A DNA stretch of 43,600 bases from an uncultured Ruminococcus sp. (GTDB lineage Bacteria; Bacillota; Clostridia; Oscillospirales; Ruminococcaceae): the NCBI GenBank assembly GCA_900543145.1, contig UQPZ01000015.1, positions 1-43,600 on the forward strand. Reading direction: 5' to 3'. A model generated the notes under the pieces. The model had not been told where the DNA came from and searched no databases. It saw only the letters and a list, made by a program, of their open reading frames with translations. A program made the position numbers and the translations under genes. Shown here one piece after another: positions 8,857-17,407 of this stretch. How positions within the stretch are numbered: position 1 is the stretch's first letter; the number at the start of each line of letters is the position of its first letter.

Positions 8857-8885
8857 TTGTTTTTAATTAAAGAATGTGTTATCAT
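8857..8885 (+). promoter_or_regulatory. Promoter for the MATE-NSS transporter pair
   Basis: TTGTTT (8857-8862), 17-base spacer, TATCAT (8880-8885), 31 bases before ATG 8917. Confidence 0.55.
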
Positions 8886-8916
8886 AAATAACGAGATTGT
8901 TTTTTTGGGAGAATGA

Positions 8917-10263
8917 ATGTTGTCTGATAAAAAAGGAATTGCCGGTATTCTGGCAAAGTATGTTTCGCTCAGTATACTTGGTATGCTGGGAATTTCCTGC
9001 TATATTATAGCCGATACTATTTTTATAGAGCGCGCAAAGGGTGCAGATGGTCTGGCGGCGCTTAATTTTGCGATACCGATGTTTAATGTAATGAACGCCG
9101 TGGGATTGATGACCGCAGTAGGCTGGTCTGCCAGGTTTGCCGTACAGAAGGGCGCCGGAAACGATAAAAGCGCAGACAGGACGTTTACACAGGGCTTTAA
9201 GTTTGCGGTTTTTGCAGGACTTGTTTTTGCGGTGATCGGTTTTTCGTTTCCCGATACTTTTGCCTCTGTTATGGGCGCAGGCAGAGGAACTGAAATCCAC
9301 CGCCTTGCTTCACAGTATCTTAAAGTGCTGCTGAGCTTTTCGCCGCTGTTTATGCTTAACGCTCTGGTATCCTGTTTTATCCGCAATGACGGAGCTCCTC
9401 AGCTTGCAATGGCGGCAACGGTAGTCGGAAGCCTTTCTAATATACTGCTCGACTATATCTTTATTTTCCCTATGAATATGGGTATGTTCGGAGCAAGCCT
9501 TGCTACAGGCTTTTCTCCTTTGATAAGTCTGTGCGTAATGTCGCTGTACTTTATAAAACGCAGAAACAGCTTTCGCTTTACAAGGGGCAGGACATATATC
9601 AGGGACGGCTTGAAAAACTGCTCTCTTGGTTTTTCAAGTCTGCTTGCGGAGCTTTCGTCAGGTATAGTCGTTTTCTGCTTCAATACGGTAATAATGAAAA
9701 TCGAGGGAAGCGACGGAGTTGCGGCTTACGGAATAATAGCAAATACTGCTATTGTGGCAACGGCGGTATTTAACGGTCTTGCTCAGGGAATGCAGCCGCT
9801 TACCGGAAGATTTTACGGAGAGGGGAAAACCTCTTATGTAAAACGCTGCTATCGTATGACTGTATTAACAGGTGTATGCATTTCCGCTGTGATTTATGCC
9901 GTGGTTTTCCTGTTTACAGACGGTATAGCTGCAGCCTTCAACAGCTCGGGAGATCCGGATATCGCACGGCTCGCCCATAACGGTCTGAGGCTGTATTTTC
10001 CTGCGTTTCTGCCGCTGGGCTTCAATACGGTAACGGCGATGTATTATGCCTCGGTAAATAAGGCGGCGCCGTCGCTTGCTGTATCGGTTATAAGGGGTCT
10101 GGTGCTTATAGTTCCGGCAGTTTTTATTCTTCCGTATCTGTTGGGAATGAACGGAGTATGGGTATCGCTGTTTACGGCAGAAACATTAACTGCTCTGGGA
10201 GTAATAGCCTTTACCTTTATAAGGCAAAAAATCAAATTGAAAGAGTGTATTAAATATGAGTGA
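8917..10263 (+). CDS. MATE family efflux transporter
   Basis: A 448-aa protein with about twelve hydrophobic segments in two similar halves, as in multidrug and toxic compound extrusion transporters (sodium- or proton-coupled drug or metabolite export). Family features are the N-terminal SLSILGMLGISCYIIADTIF segment, the A-P-rich loops around GMFGASLATGFSPLISL, and the second-half NGLAQGMQPLTGRFYGEG block. GGGAG upstream supports ATG 8917. The substrate is unknown. Its last eight bases overlap the next transporter gene, so the two are probably translated together. Confidence 0.9.
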   Translation: MLSDKKGIAGILAKYVSLSILGMLGISCYIIADTIFIERAKGADGLAALNFAIPMFNVMNAVGLMTAVGWSARFAVQKGAGNDKSADRTFTQGFKFAVFAGLVFAVIGFSFPDTFASVMGAGRGTEIHRLASQYLKVLLSFSPLFMLNALVSCFIRNDGAPQLAMAATVVGSLSNILLDYIFIFPMNMGMFGASLATGFSPLISLCVMSLYFIKRRNSFRFTRGRTYIRDGLKNCSLGFSSLLAELSSGIVVFCFNTVIMKIEGSDGVAAYGIIANTAIVATAVFNGLAQGMQPLTGRFYGEGKTSYVKRCYRMTVLTGVCISAVIYAVVFLFTDGIAAAFNSSGDPDIARLAHNGLRLYFPAFLPLGFNTVTAMYYASVNKAAPSLAVSVIRGLVLIVPAVFILPYLLGMNGVWVSLFTAETLTALGVIAFTFIRQKIKLKECIKYE

Positions 10264-11596
10264 TCACAAGACCGGATTTTCAAGCAAGCTGGGATTTATT
10301 TTCGCCGCTGCCGGCTCTGCGGTGGGACTGGGCAATATCTGGCGCTTTCCTTTTCTTGCGGCTAAGTACGGAGGAGGTATCTTCCTGCTTGTATATCTGA
10401 TCCTTGCCGTTACCTTCGGATTTGCGCTGATGGTTACGGAAATAGCTATAGGAAGAAAAACAGGCAAGAGCGCGGTAGGAGCTTTTTCTGCGCTGAGCAG
10501 GAAGTTTGCATTCGTCGGCTATATTGCCTCGGCAGTTCCTATGATAATATTTCCATATTACTGCGTGATCGGCGGCTGGGTAATAAAGTATCTTATGGTA
10601 TATCTCTCGGGAAACGGTGCCAGTGCTGCCGCAGACGATTATTTCAGCAGCTTTATCGGTTCACCGGTCTCTCCGATAATTTTTACTGCGGTTTTTATAT
10701 TTCTTACCGCTGTAGTAGTTCTTTTGGGAGTTCAGAAGGGAATTGAAAAGGTAAGTAAGATACTTATGCCCGTACTTATTATAATATCCGTCGGAATAGC
10801 CTTTTACAGCCTTACTCTTGACGGCGCATGGGAGGGCTTTCTTTACTATATAAAGCCGAATTTTGCGGACTTTTCTATAAAAACTGTAGTTGCAGCTATG
10901 GGTCAGCTTTTTTATTCAATGTCGCTTGCTATGGGAATAATGATTACCTATGGCTCTTATATGCGGAGGGAGGATAATCTTGAAGGCTCGGTCAGGCAGA
11001 TAGAAATTTTTGATACAGCCGTTGCTTTTCTTTCGGGAATGATGATCGTTCCGGCGGTCTACGCATTTTCGGGAGGAGATAAGGAAGCCTTGAATCAGGG
11101 TGCGGGGCTTATGTTTGTTACACTTCCAAAGGTTTTCTCCACAATGTACGGAGGAAAGATAGTCGGAGCGGTATTTTTTATTCTGGTTCTTCTTGCGGCG
11201 CTTACCTCTGCGATCTCACTAATGGAAACGATAGTGTCTATATTCAGCGACAAGCTGAAGGTAAAGCGCTGGGTAATCTGTGTAGGTGTAATGATAATAT
11301 CTGCGGCAGTAGCTGTTCCGTCGTCGCTCGGCTACAGCATATGGTCTGACTTTACTCTGTTGGGACGTTCTATCCTTGATTTCTTTGATTTTATCAGCAA
11401 TAATATAATGATGCCTATAACCGCTCTGCTTACCTGTATTTTCGTAGCATTTATTATAAAGCCTAAAGCAATTGAAGAAGAGGTCGAACGCTCTGAAAAA
11501 TTCAAGTCGAAAAAGCTTTACAGAATAATGATTTCGGTCGTTTGTCCGATTTGTCTTATTATAATTCTTATTTCTTCGATAATAGGTTATGTATAA
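10256..11596 (+). CDS. Sodium-dependent transporter, neurotransmitter:sodium symporter (NSS/SNF) family
   Basis: A 446-aa membrane protein with about eleven hydrophobic segments, typical of bacterial NSS proteins. The first segment carries the family signature GSAVGLGNIWRFPFLAAKYGG, with the unwound substrate- and sodium-binding region; later segments include SLAMGIMITYGSYM. Bacterial members import amino acids (Trp, Tyr, Leu-type substrates) with sodium. ATG 10256 lies inside the end of the MATE gene. A long hairpin follows. A shared physiological theme of amino-acid import and export is possible but not shown. Confidence 0.92.
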   Translation: MSDHKTGFSSKLGFIFAAAGSAVGLGNIWRFPFLAAKYGGGIFLLVYLILAVTFGFALMVTEIAIGRKTGKSAVGAFSALSRKFAFVGYIASAVPMIIFPYYCVIGGWVIKYLMVYLSGNGASAAADDYFSSFIGSPVSPIIFTAVFIFLTAVVVLLGVQKGIEKVSKILMPVLIIISVGIAFYSLTLDGAWEGFLYYIKPNFADFSIKTVVAAMGQLFYSMSLAMGIMITYGSYMRREDNLEGSVRQIEIFDTAVAFLSGMMIVPAVYAFSGGDKEALNQGAGLMFVTLPKVFSTMYGGKIVGAVFFILVLLAALTSAISLMETIVSIFSDKLKVKRWVICVGVMIISAAVAVPSSLGYSIWSDFTLLGRSILDFFDFISNNIMMPITALLTCIFVAFIIKPKAIEEEVERSEKFKSKKLYRIMISVVCPICLIIILISSIIGYV

Positions 11597-11634
11597 GAAT
11601 TTAACAGCTGCTTTGCAAGGTTATTAATAAATAA

Positions 11635-11713
11635 AGCAGACGGATACAGGCTTTTTCTGCTATAACGGCAGTATCCCGTTATAGCAGAAAGGCCGGTGTC
11701 CGTCTGCTGTTTT
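11635..11713. terminator. Long bidirectional terminator hairpin
   Basis: Outer arms AGCAGACGGATAC (11635-11647) and GTGTCCGTCTGCT (11696-11708) enclose inner arms 11654-11668 and 11676-11690 that pair perfectly over 15 bases around a 7-base loop. GTTTTTAT follows on the plus strand. It lies between convergent genes (NSS transporter and birA) and probably serves both. Confidence 0.8.
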
Positions 11714-11732
11714 TATAAAATCAGTTAATCAG

Positions 11733-12740
11733 TTATAGATCCCCGCCGCCGTTGTGTTCCGGTACAGATCTTTTTACGCTTACTTCACCTGAGGAAAGCG
11801 CCTGTTCAGAGCCGTCTCCGAAGCTTACCAGAAGTCTGGCTCTGTCATCTATTCCGAGGACTCGGCAGGGCTTTGCTTCATTTTTAAACAATGCATAAGC
11901 ATTTTTTCCGATGAGCAGGGAGCGTTTGCGGTATTCGTCCAGCGTTTTTTCGGACATAAATCCGTCAGGAAGCGCTGAAAGCTCTCTTAGAATTTCTGCG
12001 GCAAGACGGTTTCTGAGGTTGCCGATTTTCCTGCTGCTGAATATCGAGGTCGCTGTATCTGAAAGTCCGTCTGGGAAATCGTCCTCAGGAGGCGTTATAT
12101 TTACGCCTATCCCAAGAACAGCGTATTCAAGACCTCCGCTTTCAAAATCGATAGCGGCTTCCGTAAGTATACCGCAGACCTTTTTTTCGTCCAGGTATAT
12201 GTCGTTGACCCATTTTATCTGAGCAGTCCGCTTGTGATCACAGCAGGTTTCGATCGCTCTTGAAACCGCTACCGCCGCCGACGTAGTAATAAAAAGTGCG
12301 TCCTCAACGTTCATGTGCGGCCGCAGTACAACAGAAAGATATAATCCGCTGTCGGGAGGCGAATAAAAGCTTCTGCCGAGCCTGCCCTTTCCCGCGGTCT
12401 GCTGCCGTGCGATAAGAACATAGCCTTCCGGACAGCCCTGCTGTGCAAGCTCTTTTAATACGGTATTTGTTGAGGTCACGCTTTGCTCAACGTTTATTAT
12501 ATAACCAGACTGTCCCAAGATCGCTTCTATCCCCTGAACCGAAAGACTGCTTTCATCAGCAGGAATACAGTAGCCGCCGTTCCTTACCGCTTCTATCCCT
12601 GTTCCGCCGCTTCTCAGTTCTTCAACGGCTTTCCATACGGCGTTTCTTGAAACCTCCAGGCGTTTGGCTATTTCCGCCCCCGATATATGCGCTCCTCTGT
12701 TTTCTTCAAGTATACAAAGTACCTTATCCTTTAGTTTCAT
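11733..12740 (-). CDS. birA: Bifunctional biotin operon repressor/biotin-[acetyl-CoA-carboxylase] ligase
   Basis: A 335-aa protein. Residues 1-60 form a winged helix (ISGAEIAKRLEVSRNAVWKAVEELR, then a wing ending in NGGYCI), so this is the DNA-binding class of BirA. The ligase domain carries the biotinyl-AMP loop GKGRLGRSFYSPP, the catalytic region KWVNDIYLDEKKVCGILTEA and the C-terminal SH3-like domain with SSGEVSVK. It activates biotin and attaches it to carboxylase carrier proteins, and in this class it also represses biotin genes. No biotin synthesis or transport genes are nearby. It has its own promoter at 12780-12808. Confidence 0.95.
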   Translation of the reverse strand: MKLKDKVLCILEENRGAHISGAEIAKRLEVSRNAVWKAVEELRSGGTGIEAVRNGGYCIPADESSLSVQGIEAILGQSGYIINVEQSVTSTNTVLKELAQQGCPEGYVLIARQQTAGKGRLGRSFYSPPDSGLYLSVVLRPHMNVEDALFITTSAAVAVSRAIETCCDHKRTAQIKWVNDIYLDEKKVCGILTEAAIDFESGGLEYAVLGIGVNITPPEDDFPDGLSDTATSIFSSRKIGNLRNRLAAEILRELSALPDGFMSEKTLDEYRKRSLLIGKNAYALFKNEAKPCRVLGIDDRARLLVSFGDGSEQALSSGEVSVKRSVPEHNGGGDL

Positions 12741-12757
12741 AGCGTATCTCCGTTTCG

Positions 12758-12808
12758 CAATAATTAGTTATTGATATTTATTATACCACGCTGCGGATAT
12801 TTTTTCAA
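12758..12808 (-). promoter_or_regulatory. birA promoter with an adjacent inverted repeat
   Basis: On the minus strand: TTGAAA (12803-12808), 17 bases, TATAAT (12780-12785). Just past the expected start site lies a perfect inverted repeat, CAATAA-TTAG-TTATTG (12758-12773), which could be an operator; whether BirA itself binds it is unknown. Confidence 0.75.
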
Positions 12809-12817
12809 TATAAAATA

Positions 12818-12847
12818 CTATAGGAGCAGTCAGATCCGCTCCTACAG
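12818..12847 (-). terminator. Terminator after the GH25 gene
   Basis: TAGGAGC (12821-12827) pairs with GCTCCTA (12838-12844). On the minus strand it is followed by an AT-rich ATAGTATTTTATATT, a moderate U-tract. Confidence 0.6.
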
Positions 12848-12885
12848 TAAAAATATAACTATAACAAGGTACTGAACCGAAGAAA

Positions 12886-13689
12886 TTAAGTCAAGCTTCT
12901 TCTGCGGTTCATTTCGCTTATTATCGCCGGATAATCCTTCAGCGATACGTCAAGATCGCAGTCGCCTCTTATTCCCTCGACCCGTCCTCGGAAGGAATAC
13001 TGGTGTATCCCGTAGGGTATTGAAGGAGTCTGACCTATAGAAGCCGCCCATATATCATATCTGCGGCGCACTTCCTCATTCAGCAGGCTGATAAGGAAAT
13101 CCTCATATGAGTATATCATTACATAATAGCCCTCTCTCTCAATTCTTGAGCAGAAGGCTTCGGCAATTTCCGATACCCGTTCTCTTCCAAGCTCCGCCTG
13201 AGAACGTTCTTCTATATCAAAAGCTATCGGATATTTTAGATCCTTTCCCCGTATAAGCTCCAGCATAAATTCCGCTTCTCTTACCGCTTCCTTCTTGTTC
13301 AGCGCAAGCGAGTACAGATAAGCTCCCGTATTTATCCCTGCTTTGACTGCGCCTCGGTAATTTTCCTCAAAACGTTCGTCGCGTTCAAGTCCGTAAGCCG
13401 CTCTGAGCATAGTAAAGCTTCCGTTTCTGTCACGTTTTACCCTGTTCCATTCAATAACTCCCTGCCAGGAAGATACGTCTGTACCGTAATATCTGCCGTC
13501 CTCACGGCCGGTGTTGAAATCCTCTCTTATTTCTCTGCGCCGTCTGCATATCTCGTCTGCGTTGGTTCTTGCGAATTCCTCAAGAAATTCTCTTGAAAGT
13601 CCCGTAGACGCCTCAAGATTTGCAATAGACGAGCCTCTTGCAAACGCATGAATAAGCTGTTTTTTCATTTCATTCGTTATTTCTTCCAT
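12886..13689 (-). CDS. Glycoside hydrolase family 25 (lysozyme-like) protein without signal peptide
   Basis: A 267-aa protein. Residues 68-255 are a GH25 muramidase fold: GTDVSSWQG (Asp71), MLRAAYG, AYLYSLALNKKEAVREAEFML, YPIAFDIEE with the catalytic pair Asp158/Glu160, VMIYSY, DIWAA and IHQYSF...CDLDVS. GH25 enzymes cleave the MurNAc-GlcNAc bond of peptidoglycan. Residues 1-60 are charged and helical, resembling a small HTH-like or zinc-free DNA-binding segment (IANLEASTGLSREFLEEFARTNADEI), and there is no signal peptide. Either it works inside the cell, leaves by lysis or holin, or acts on another substrate. No phage genes surround it. Confidence 0.85.
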   Translation of the reverse strand: MEEITNEMKKQLIHAFARGSSIANLEASTGLSREFLEEFARTNADEICRRRREIREDFNTGREDGRYYGTDVSSWQGVIEWNRVKRDRNGSFTMLRAAYGLERDERFEENYRGAVKAGINTGAYLYSLALNKKEAVREAEFMLELIRGKDLKYPIAFDIEERSQAELGRERVSEIAEAFCSRIEREGYYVMIYSYEDFLISLLNEEVRRRYDIWAASIGQTPSIPYGIHQYSFRGRVEGIRGDCDLDVSLKDYPAIISEMNRRRSLT

Positions 13690-13709
13690 ATAAGTTCCCC
13701 CCCTGCGTC

Positions 13710-13715
13710 ATTATA
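13710..13715 (-). promoter_or_regulatory. -10 element for the GH25 gene
   Basis: TATAAT on the minus strand (13710-13715), about 20 bases before the start and a G-rich ribosome binding site (GGGGGGGA). The matching -35 (TGAACA, 18-base spacing) is weak. Confidence 0.4.
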
Positions 13716-13764
13716 TGCGTCAAGGTAACAGCTTGTTCAGTAAAGAAACCTCGAATATTTGTTC

Positions 13765-13793
13765 TTGACATTTGCGAGAAAATATGTTATAAT
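13765..13793 (+). promoter_or_regulatory. Perfect consensus promoter for the DUF5131 gene
   Basis: TTGACA (13765-13770), 17-base spacer, TATAAT (13788-13793). Transcription should begin near 13800, which excludes an apparent in-frame start at 13759 and favours ATG 13879. Confidence 0.9.
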
Positions 13794-13840
13794 AAATACA
13801 AGGAATAAACCCGAAGGGAATAGCTATCGCAGATTTTGTG

Positions 13841-13870
13841 AAAGGAGAGGCGTTTTCCGGAGAAAACCGC
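13841..13870 (+). promoter_or_regulatory. Ribosome binding site separated from ATG by a hairpin
   Basis: A strong AAAGGAGAGG (13841-13850) lies 28 bases before ATG 13879, too far for normal use. Between them GTTTTC (13852-13857) and GAAAAC (13862-13867) can pair. Folding that hairpin would bring the site to about 12 bases from the start codon. Confidence 0.4.
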
Positions 13871-13878
13871 AGCTTTTT

Positions 13879-14625
13879 ATGAACGTAACCTGGAATCCGT
13901 GGCACGGATGTCATAAAATAAGCCCCGGCTGTAAGAACTGCTATGTATACCGTCAGGACGCCCGCTATGAGAGGGACAGCTCGAGGGTCACTAAAAACAA
14001 AACCTTTTATCTTCCGATAGAAAAGAACAAAAACGGAGAGTATAAACTGAAGCGCGAGGGGGACGGAATAGTTTATCTCTGCTTTTCAAGTGACTTTTTC
14101 CTTGAAGACGCCGACAGCTGGAGGAATGAATGTTGGAAGATGATAAAACAGCGCTCCGAGCTTGAATTTCTTTTTATAACAAAAAGGATACACCGATTTT
14201 ACGATTGTATCCCCCATGATTGGGGAGCGGGCTACGATAACGTTCATATCTGCTGTACCTGTGAGGATCAGGATAGGGCGGATTACAGACTGCCGATCTT
14301 TCTTGATGCGCCTATAAAGAAAAAATCAATAGTCTGTGAACCGCTGCTTGAGGAGATCGACCTGTCTATGTATCTGAGTTCAGGAATAATTGAAGTGATA
14401 GCAGGAGGGGAGTCGGGATACTATGCCCGCCCCTGCCGCTACGACTGGATACTTTCACTTCGGCAGCAGTGTCTCAGCGCCGGTATATCATTTTATTTCA
14501 AGCAGACGGGAGCTAAATTCATTAAGGATAACAGGCTTTATAATATTCCAAGAAGGCTTCAGCACAGTCAGGCGGCAAAGGCAGGGATAAATATATCTCC
14601 GCATATTCCGAAAACGTTTGAGTAA
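13879..14625 (+). CDS. DUF5131 (phage Gp37/Gp68-like) family protein
   Basis: A 248-aa protein beginning MNVTWNPWHGCH, the hallmark N terminus of this family, with the three-cysteine motif C11-x6-C18-x2-C21 (CHKISPGCKNC). Further family blocks are FLFITKRIHRF, HICCTCEDQ, SIVCEPLLEEIDL, EVIAGGESG and SFYFKQTGAK. The cysteines resemble a radical-SAM-type iron-sulfur site, but the reaction is not established. Family members occur in phages and in loci with a methyltransferase-like partner called TcmP (three-Cys-motif partner); no such partner is present here. Residues encoded upstream of ATG 13879 lie before or at the transcription start and are excluded. Confidence 0.88.
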   Translation: MNVTWNPWHGCHKISPGCKNCYVYRQDARYERDSSRVTKNKTFYLPIEKNKNGEYKLKREGDGIVYLCFSSDFFLEDADSWRNECWKMIKQRSELEFLFITKRIHRFYDCIPHDWGAGYDNVHICCTCEDQDRADYRLPIFLDAPIKKKSIVCEPLLEEIDLSMYLSSGIIEVIAGGESGYYARPCRYDWILSLRQQCLSAGISFYFKQTGAKFIKDNRLYNIPRRLQHSQAAKAGINISPHIPKTFE

Positions 14626-14933
14626 ATTGCCTAAGCATTTATGATCTGTGTTGTGATAATAGTTAAAAATGCTTCGTCTGAACATTTAAGCAATGTGTAA
14701 ATTCCCGAATTAGGCATACTATACAATTTTTCCACTTGACATTTGTTCAAAAACACCATATAATAATATATATAAATAAAAAATCAGAGCAGCGAAAACG
14801 ATTAGGTATAATGTTTTTATGTATTAACAGCAGGTTGATGAAACCTGGCGGTAAATAAGATATAATTAATTACAATAAACTGTCTTTGTTTGGGTCTAAT
14901 ACAAAGGCATATTTTTTCAGGAGGTAAAATAAT
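14626..14933 (+). other. Intergenic region and glgP 5' leader
   Basis: The 308-base gap contains long-range inverted repeats TGCCTAA/TTAGGCA (14628-14634, 14710-14716) and AAGCATTT/AAATGCTT (14633-14640, 14667-14674), possibly a weak terminator for the DUF5131 gene. Then come the glgP promoter and a leader of about 160 bases. The leader has hairpins CAGGTT/AACCTG (14831-14836, 14842-14847) and CTTTGT/ACAAAG (14884-14889, 14901-14906), the latter followed by a T-run (GCATATTTTTT) just before the ribosome binding site. No known riboswitch was recognised. Confidence 0.45.
14736..14764 (+). promoter_or_regulatory. Perfect consensus promoter for glgP
   Basis: TTGACA (14736-14741), 17-base spacer, TATAAT (14759-14764). 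Confidence 0.9.
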
Positions 14934-17351
14934 ATGGCAAAATCAAATACTCCGGGCGCAGGAACTATATCAAAGGCTGAGCTTAAAAAACAGTTTGTTG
15001 ATATTCTGCATAACGATTTTCAGACGACTCCGGACGACGCTTCGGATCAGCAGGTTTACGAAGCGCTGACAAAAATAGTTGTCGGTATTCTAAAAGCAAA
15101 GCGCCGTCATTTTACGGTAAAGACTCATTCTGCCGGAAATAAAAAGGTTTATTATCTGTCAATGGAATTTCTTATGGGCCGTTCGCTGAAAACAAGCCTA
15201 TATAACCTTGAAATGATAAACGAAACCATTGAAATGCTGAAGGATTTCGGTATCTCTATAAACGGAATTTATGAGTGCGAGCCTGACGCAGGTCTGGGCA
15301 ACGGCGGACTTGGACGTCTTGCCGCCTGTTATCTTGACGCCCTTGCCGCCGACGGGTATCATGCTACGGGATATTCTATCTGCTATGAATACGGTATTTT
15401 CAAGCAGAAGCTTGATGAGGGCTGGCAGACGGAGCTTCCCGACAACTGGCTTCCGGGCGGTTCGGCATGGCTGGTTCCTGTTCCGAGCAAGGCTGTTGAG
15501 GTTCGCTTTGACGGAGATCTGAAAGAGTATTGGGATAATCAGTATCACTGCGTGACTCATGAAAATTATACCTCGGTTATGGCGGTTCCTTACGATCTCT
15601 TCGTATCAGGCTACGGAAGCGAAGCCGTTTCAAAGCTGAGGCTCTGGAAGGCTGAGGTCCCGTCATTTGATATGACAATGTTTAATAAGGGCGATTATTC
15701 TAAGGCTCTGGGTCTTAATATTATGTCGCAGGCTATAACAAAGGTGCTTTATCCTAACGACAATCACGCCGAGGGAAAATCTCTTCGTTTAAGACAGCAG
15801 TATTTCCTGTGTGCCGCTTCGATAGGCGATATAGTCAATCAGCATATGGGCGTTTACGGTACGCTTGACAATCTTCACGAAAAGGTTGCTATTCATATAA
15901 ACGATACTCATCCGACGCTTGCTATCCCCGAGCTTATGAGAGTTCTGCTTGACGACTGCGGATATTCGTGGGACAAGGCTTGGTATATAGTTCAGCATAC
16001 CTTTGCTTATACGAATCATACGGTAATGCCTGAGGCGCTGGAGAAATGGGACTGCAATCTGCTTAAGAGCGTAACTCCCAGAATATTTGCTATTATTATT
16101 GAAATTAACGAAAGATACTGCCGTCAGCTATGGGAGAAATACGGTGACGAGGCAAAGGTTTCGAGAATGTCTATCGTTGAGAACAATAAGGTAAAAATGG
16201 CAACCCTCTGTGTTCACGCCTGTCATCATGTAAACGGAGTTGCTAAAATACATTCTGAGATAATCAAGCGTGAAACCTTTAAGGACGAATATGAGTATAC
16301 TCCCGAAAAATTTACAAACGTTACTAACGGAATTGCCTACAGAAGATGGCTTTATCAGTCTAACGAGGGACTTACGGAGCTTCTCAGAGAGAAGATCGGC
16401 AGCGGATTTTTAAAGGACGCATCCGGCCTTGCAAAGCTCAACAGCTTTAAGGATGATAAAGAGGTTCTTGAGCGCCTTGCAAAGATCAAGCTTGACAATA
16501 AGAACAGGTTCGCAAAGTATGTCAAGAATGAATACGGAGTTGCGCTTAATACAGCTTCTATTTTCGATGTTCAGGTCAAGCGTCTGCACGAGTATAAACG
16601 CCAGCAGCTTAATGCGCTTAATATAATTGCGGAATATAATTATCTGAAAGAAAATCCCGACGCCGATTTTACGCCTAAAACTTATATTTTTGCAGCTAAG
16701 GCGGCTCCCGGATATTATATGGCGAAGCAGATAATCAAGCTTATCTGGAATATTTCTCAGGAGCTCAGAAAGGATAAGAAGCTGAACGAGAAGCTCAGCG
16801 TGATCTTCCTTGAGGATTACTGCGTAACGCTGTCCGAGATCCTTATGCCTGCGGCAGATATTTCCGAGCAGATATCTCTTGCGGGAACGGAGGCTTCCGG
16901 TACAGGCAATATGAAGCTTATGATAAACGGCGCAGTTACCTTGGGAACTATGGACGGAGCCAATGTTGAGATCCATGAGCAGGTAGGCGATGAGAATATA
17001 ATTATATTCGGTATGAACGTAGACGAGGTAAATGCGAGGAAGTCAAATTACAAGCCTATTGATATATATAATTCAAACGGCGTAGTAAAGTCGGCTGTCG
17101 ACAGGCTTCAGAGCGGTATCAACGGCGAGCAGTTCGGCGAGATCGCAGGTTCTCTCAAAAATGCCGATACCTATATGGCGCTTGCTGATTTTGATTCCTA
17201 TCAGAAGGCTCAGAAATACGCTTCAGAATGTTATAACGACAAAATGAAGTGGCAGAGAATGTCGCTTGCCAATATCGCAAACGCAGGAATTTTCTCGGCT
17301 GACCGTTCGGTTGAGGATTACGCCCGCGATATATGGGGACTAAAAAAGTAA
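14934..17351 (+). CDS. glgP: Glycogen/starch/alpha-glucan phosphorylase
   Basis: An 805-aa cytosolic enzyme of GT35 that releases glucose-1-phosphate from alpha-1,4-glucans using phosphate and PLP. Family blocks run the whole length: YYLSMEFLMGR, DAGLGNGGLGRLAACYLD, HINDTHPTLAIPELMR, TNHTVMPEALEKW, NVTNGIAYRRWL, VQVKRLHEYKRQ, and the PLP site EASGTGNMKLMINGA (Lys near residue 660) followed by LGTMDGANVEI. Length matches bacterial phosphorylases. AGGAGG precedes ATG 14934. Phosphoglucomutase, the next enzyme in the route, is encoded at 22190-23908. No other glg genes are adjacent. Confidence 0.97.
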   Translation: MAKSNTPGAGTISKAELKKQFVDILHNDFQTTPDDASDQQVYEALTKIVVGILKAKRRHFTVKTHSAGNKKVYYLSMEFLMGRSLKTSLYNLEMINETIEMLKDFGISINGIYECEPDAGLGNGGLGRLAACYLDALAADGYHATGYSICYEYGIFKQKLDEGWQTELPDNWLPGGSAWLVPVPSKAVEVRFDGDLKEYWDNQYHCVTHENYTSVMAVPYDLFVSGYGSEAVSKLRLWKAEVPSFDMTMFNKGDYSKALGLNIMSQAITKVLYPNDNHAEGKSLRLRQQYFLCAASIGDIVNQHMGVYGTLDNLHEKVAIHINDTHPTLAIPELMRVLLDDCGYSWDKAWYIVQHTFAYTNHTVMPEALEKWDCNLLKSVTPRIFAIIIEINERYCRQLWEKYGDEAKVSRMSIVENNKVKMATLCVHACHHVNGVAKIHSEIIKRETFKDEYEYTPEKFTNVTNGIAYRRWLYQSNEGLTELLREKIGSGFLKDASGLAKLNSFKDDKEVLERLAKIKLDNKNRFAKYVKNEYGVALNTASIFDVQVKRLHEYKRQQLNALNIIAEYNYLKENPDADFTPKTYIFAAKAAPGYYMAKQIIKLIWNISQELRKDKKLNEKLSVIFLEDYCVTLSEILMPAADISEQISLAGTEASGTGNMKLMINGAVTLGTMDGANVEIHEQVGDENIIIFGMNVDEVNARKSNYKPIDIYNSNGVVKSAVDRLQSGINGEQFGEIAGSLKNADTYMALADFDSYQKAQKYASECYNDKMKWQRMSLANIANAGIFSADRSVEDYARDIWGLKK

Positions 17352-17364
17352 TAAATGCAGAATA

Positions 17365-17396
17365 AAGGCTGCGTCCGTTATATAGGACGCAGCCTT
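17365..17396. terminator. Bidirectional hairpin between glgP and the GGDEF fragment
   Basis: AAGGCTGCGTCC (17365-17376) pairs perfectly with GGACGCAGCCTT (17385-17396) around an 8-base loop. T-tracts are weak on both sides. Confidence 0.7.
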
Positions 17397-17407
17397 AGCT
17401 GTACAAT

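Noticed and set aside
13759..13878. Longer N terminus of the DUF5131 protein
   Set aside because: The first 40 codons overlap the consensus promoter and the expected transcription start.
12886..14625. Prophage remnant made of GH25 lysozyme and Gp37/Gp68-like protein
   Set aside because: The two genes are divergent with host-like promoters, and there is no integrase, holin, structural gene or attachment repeat nearby.
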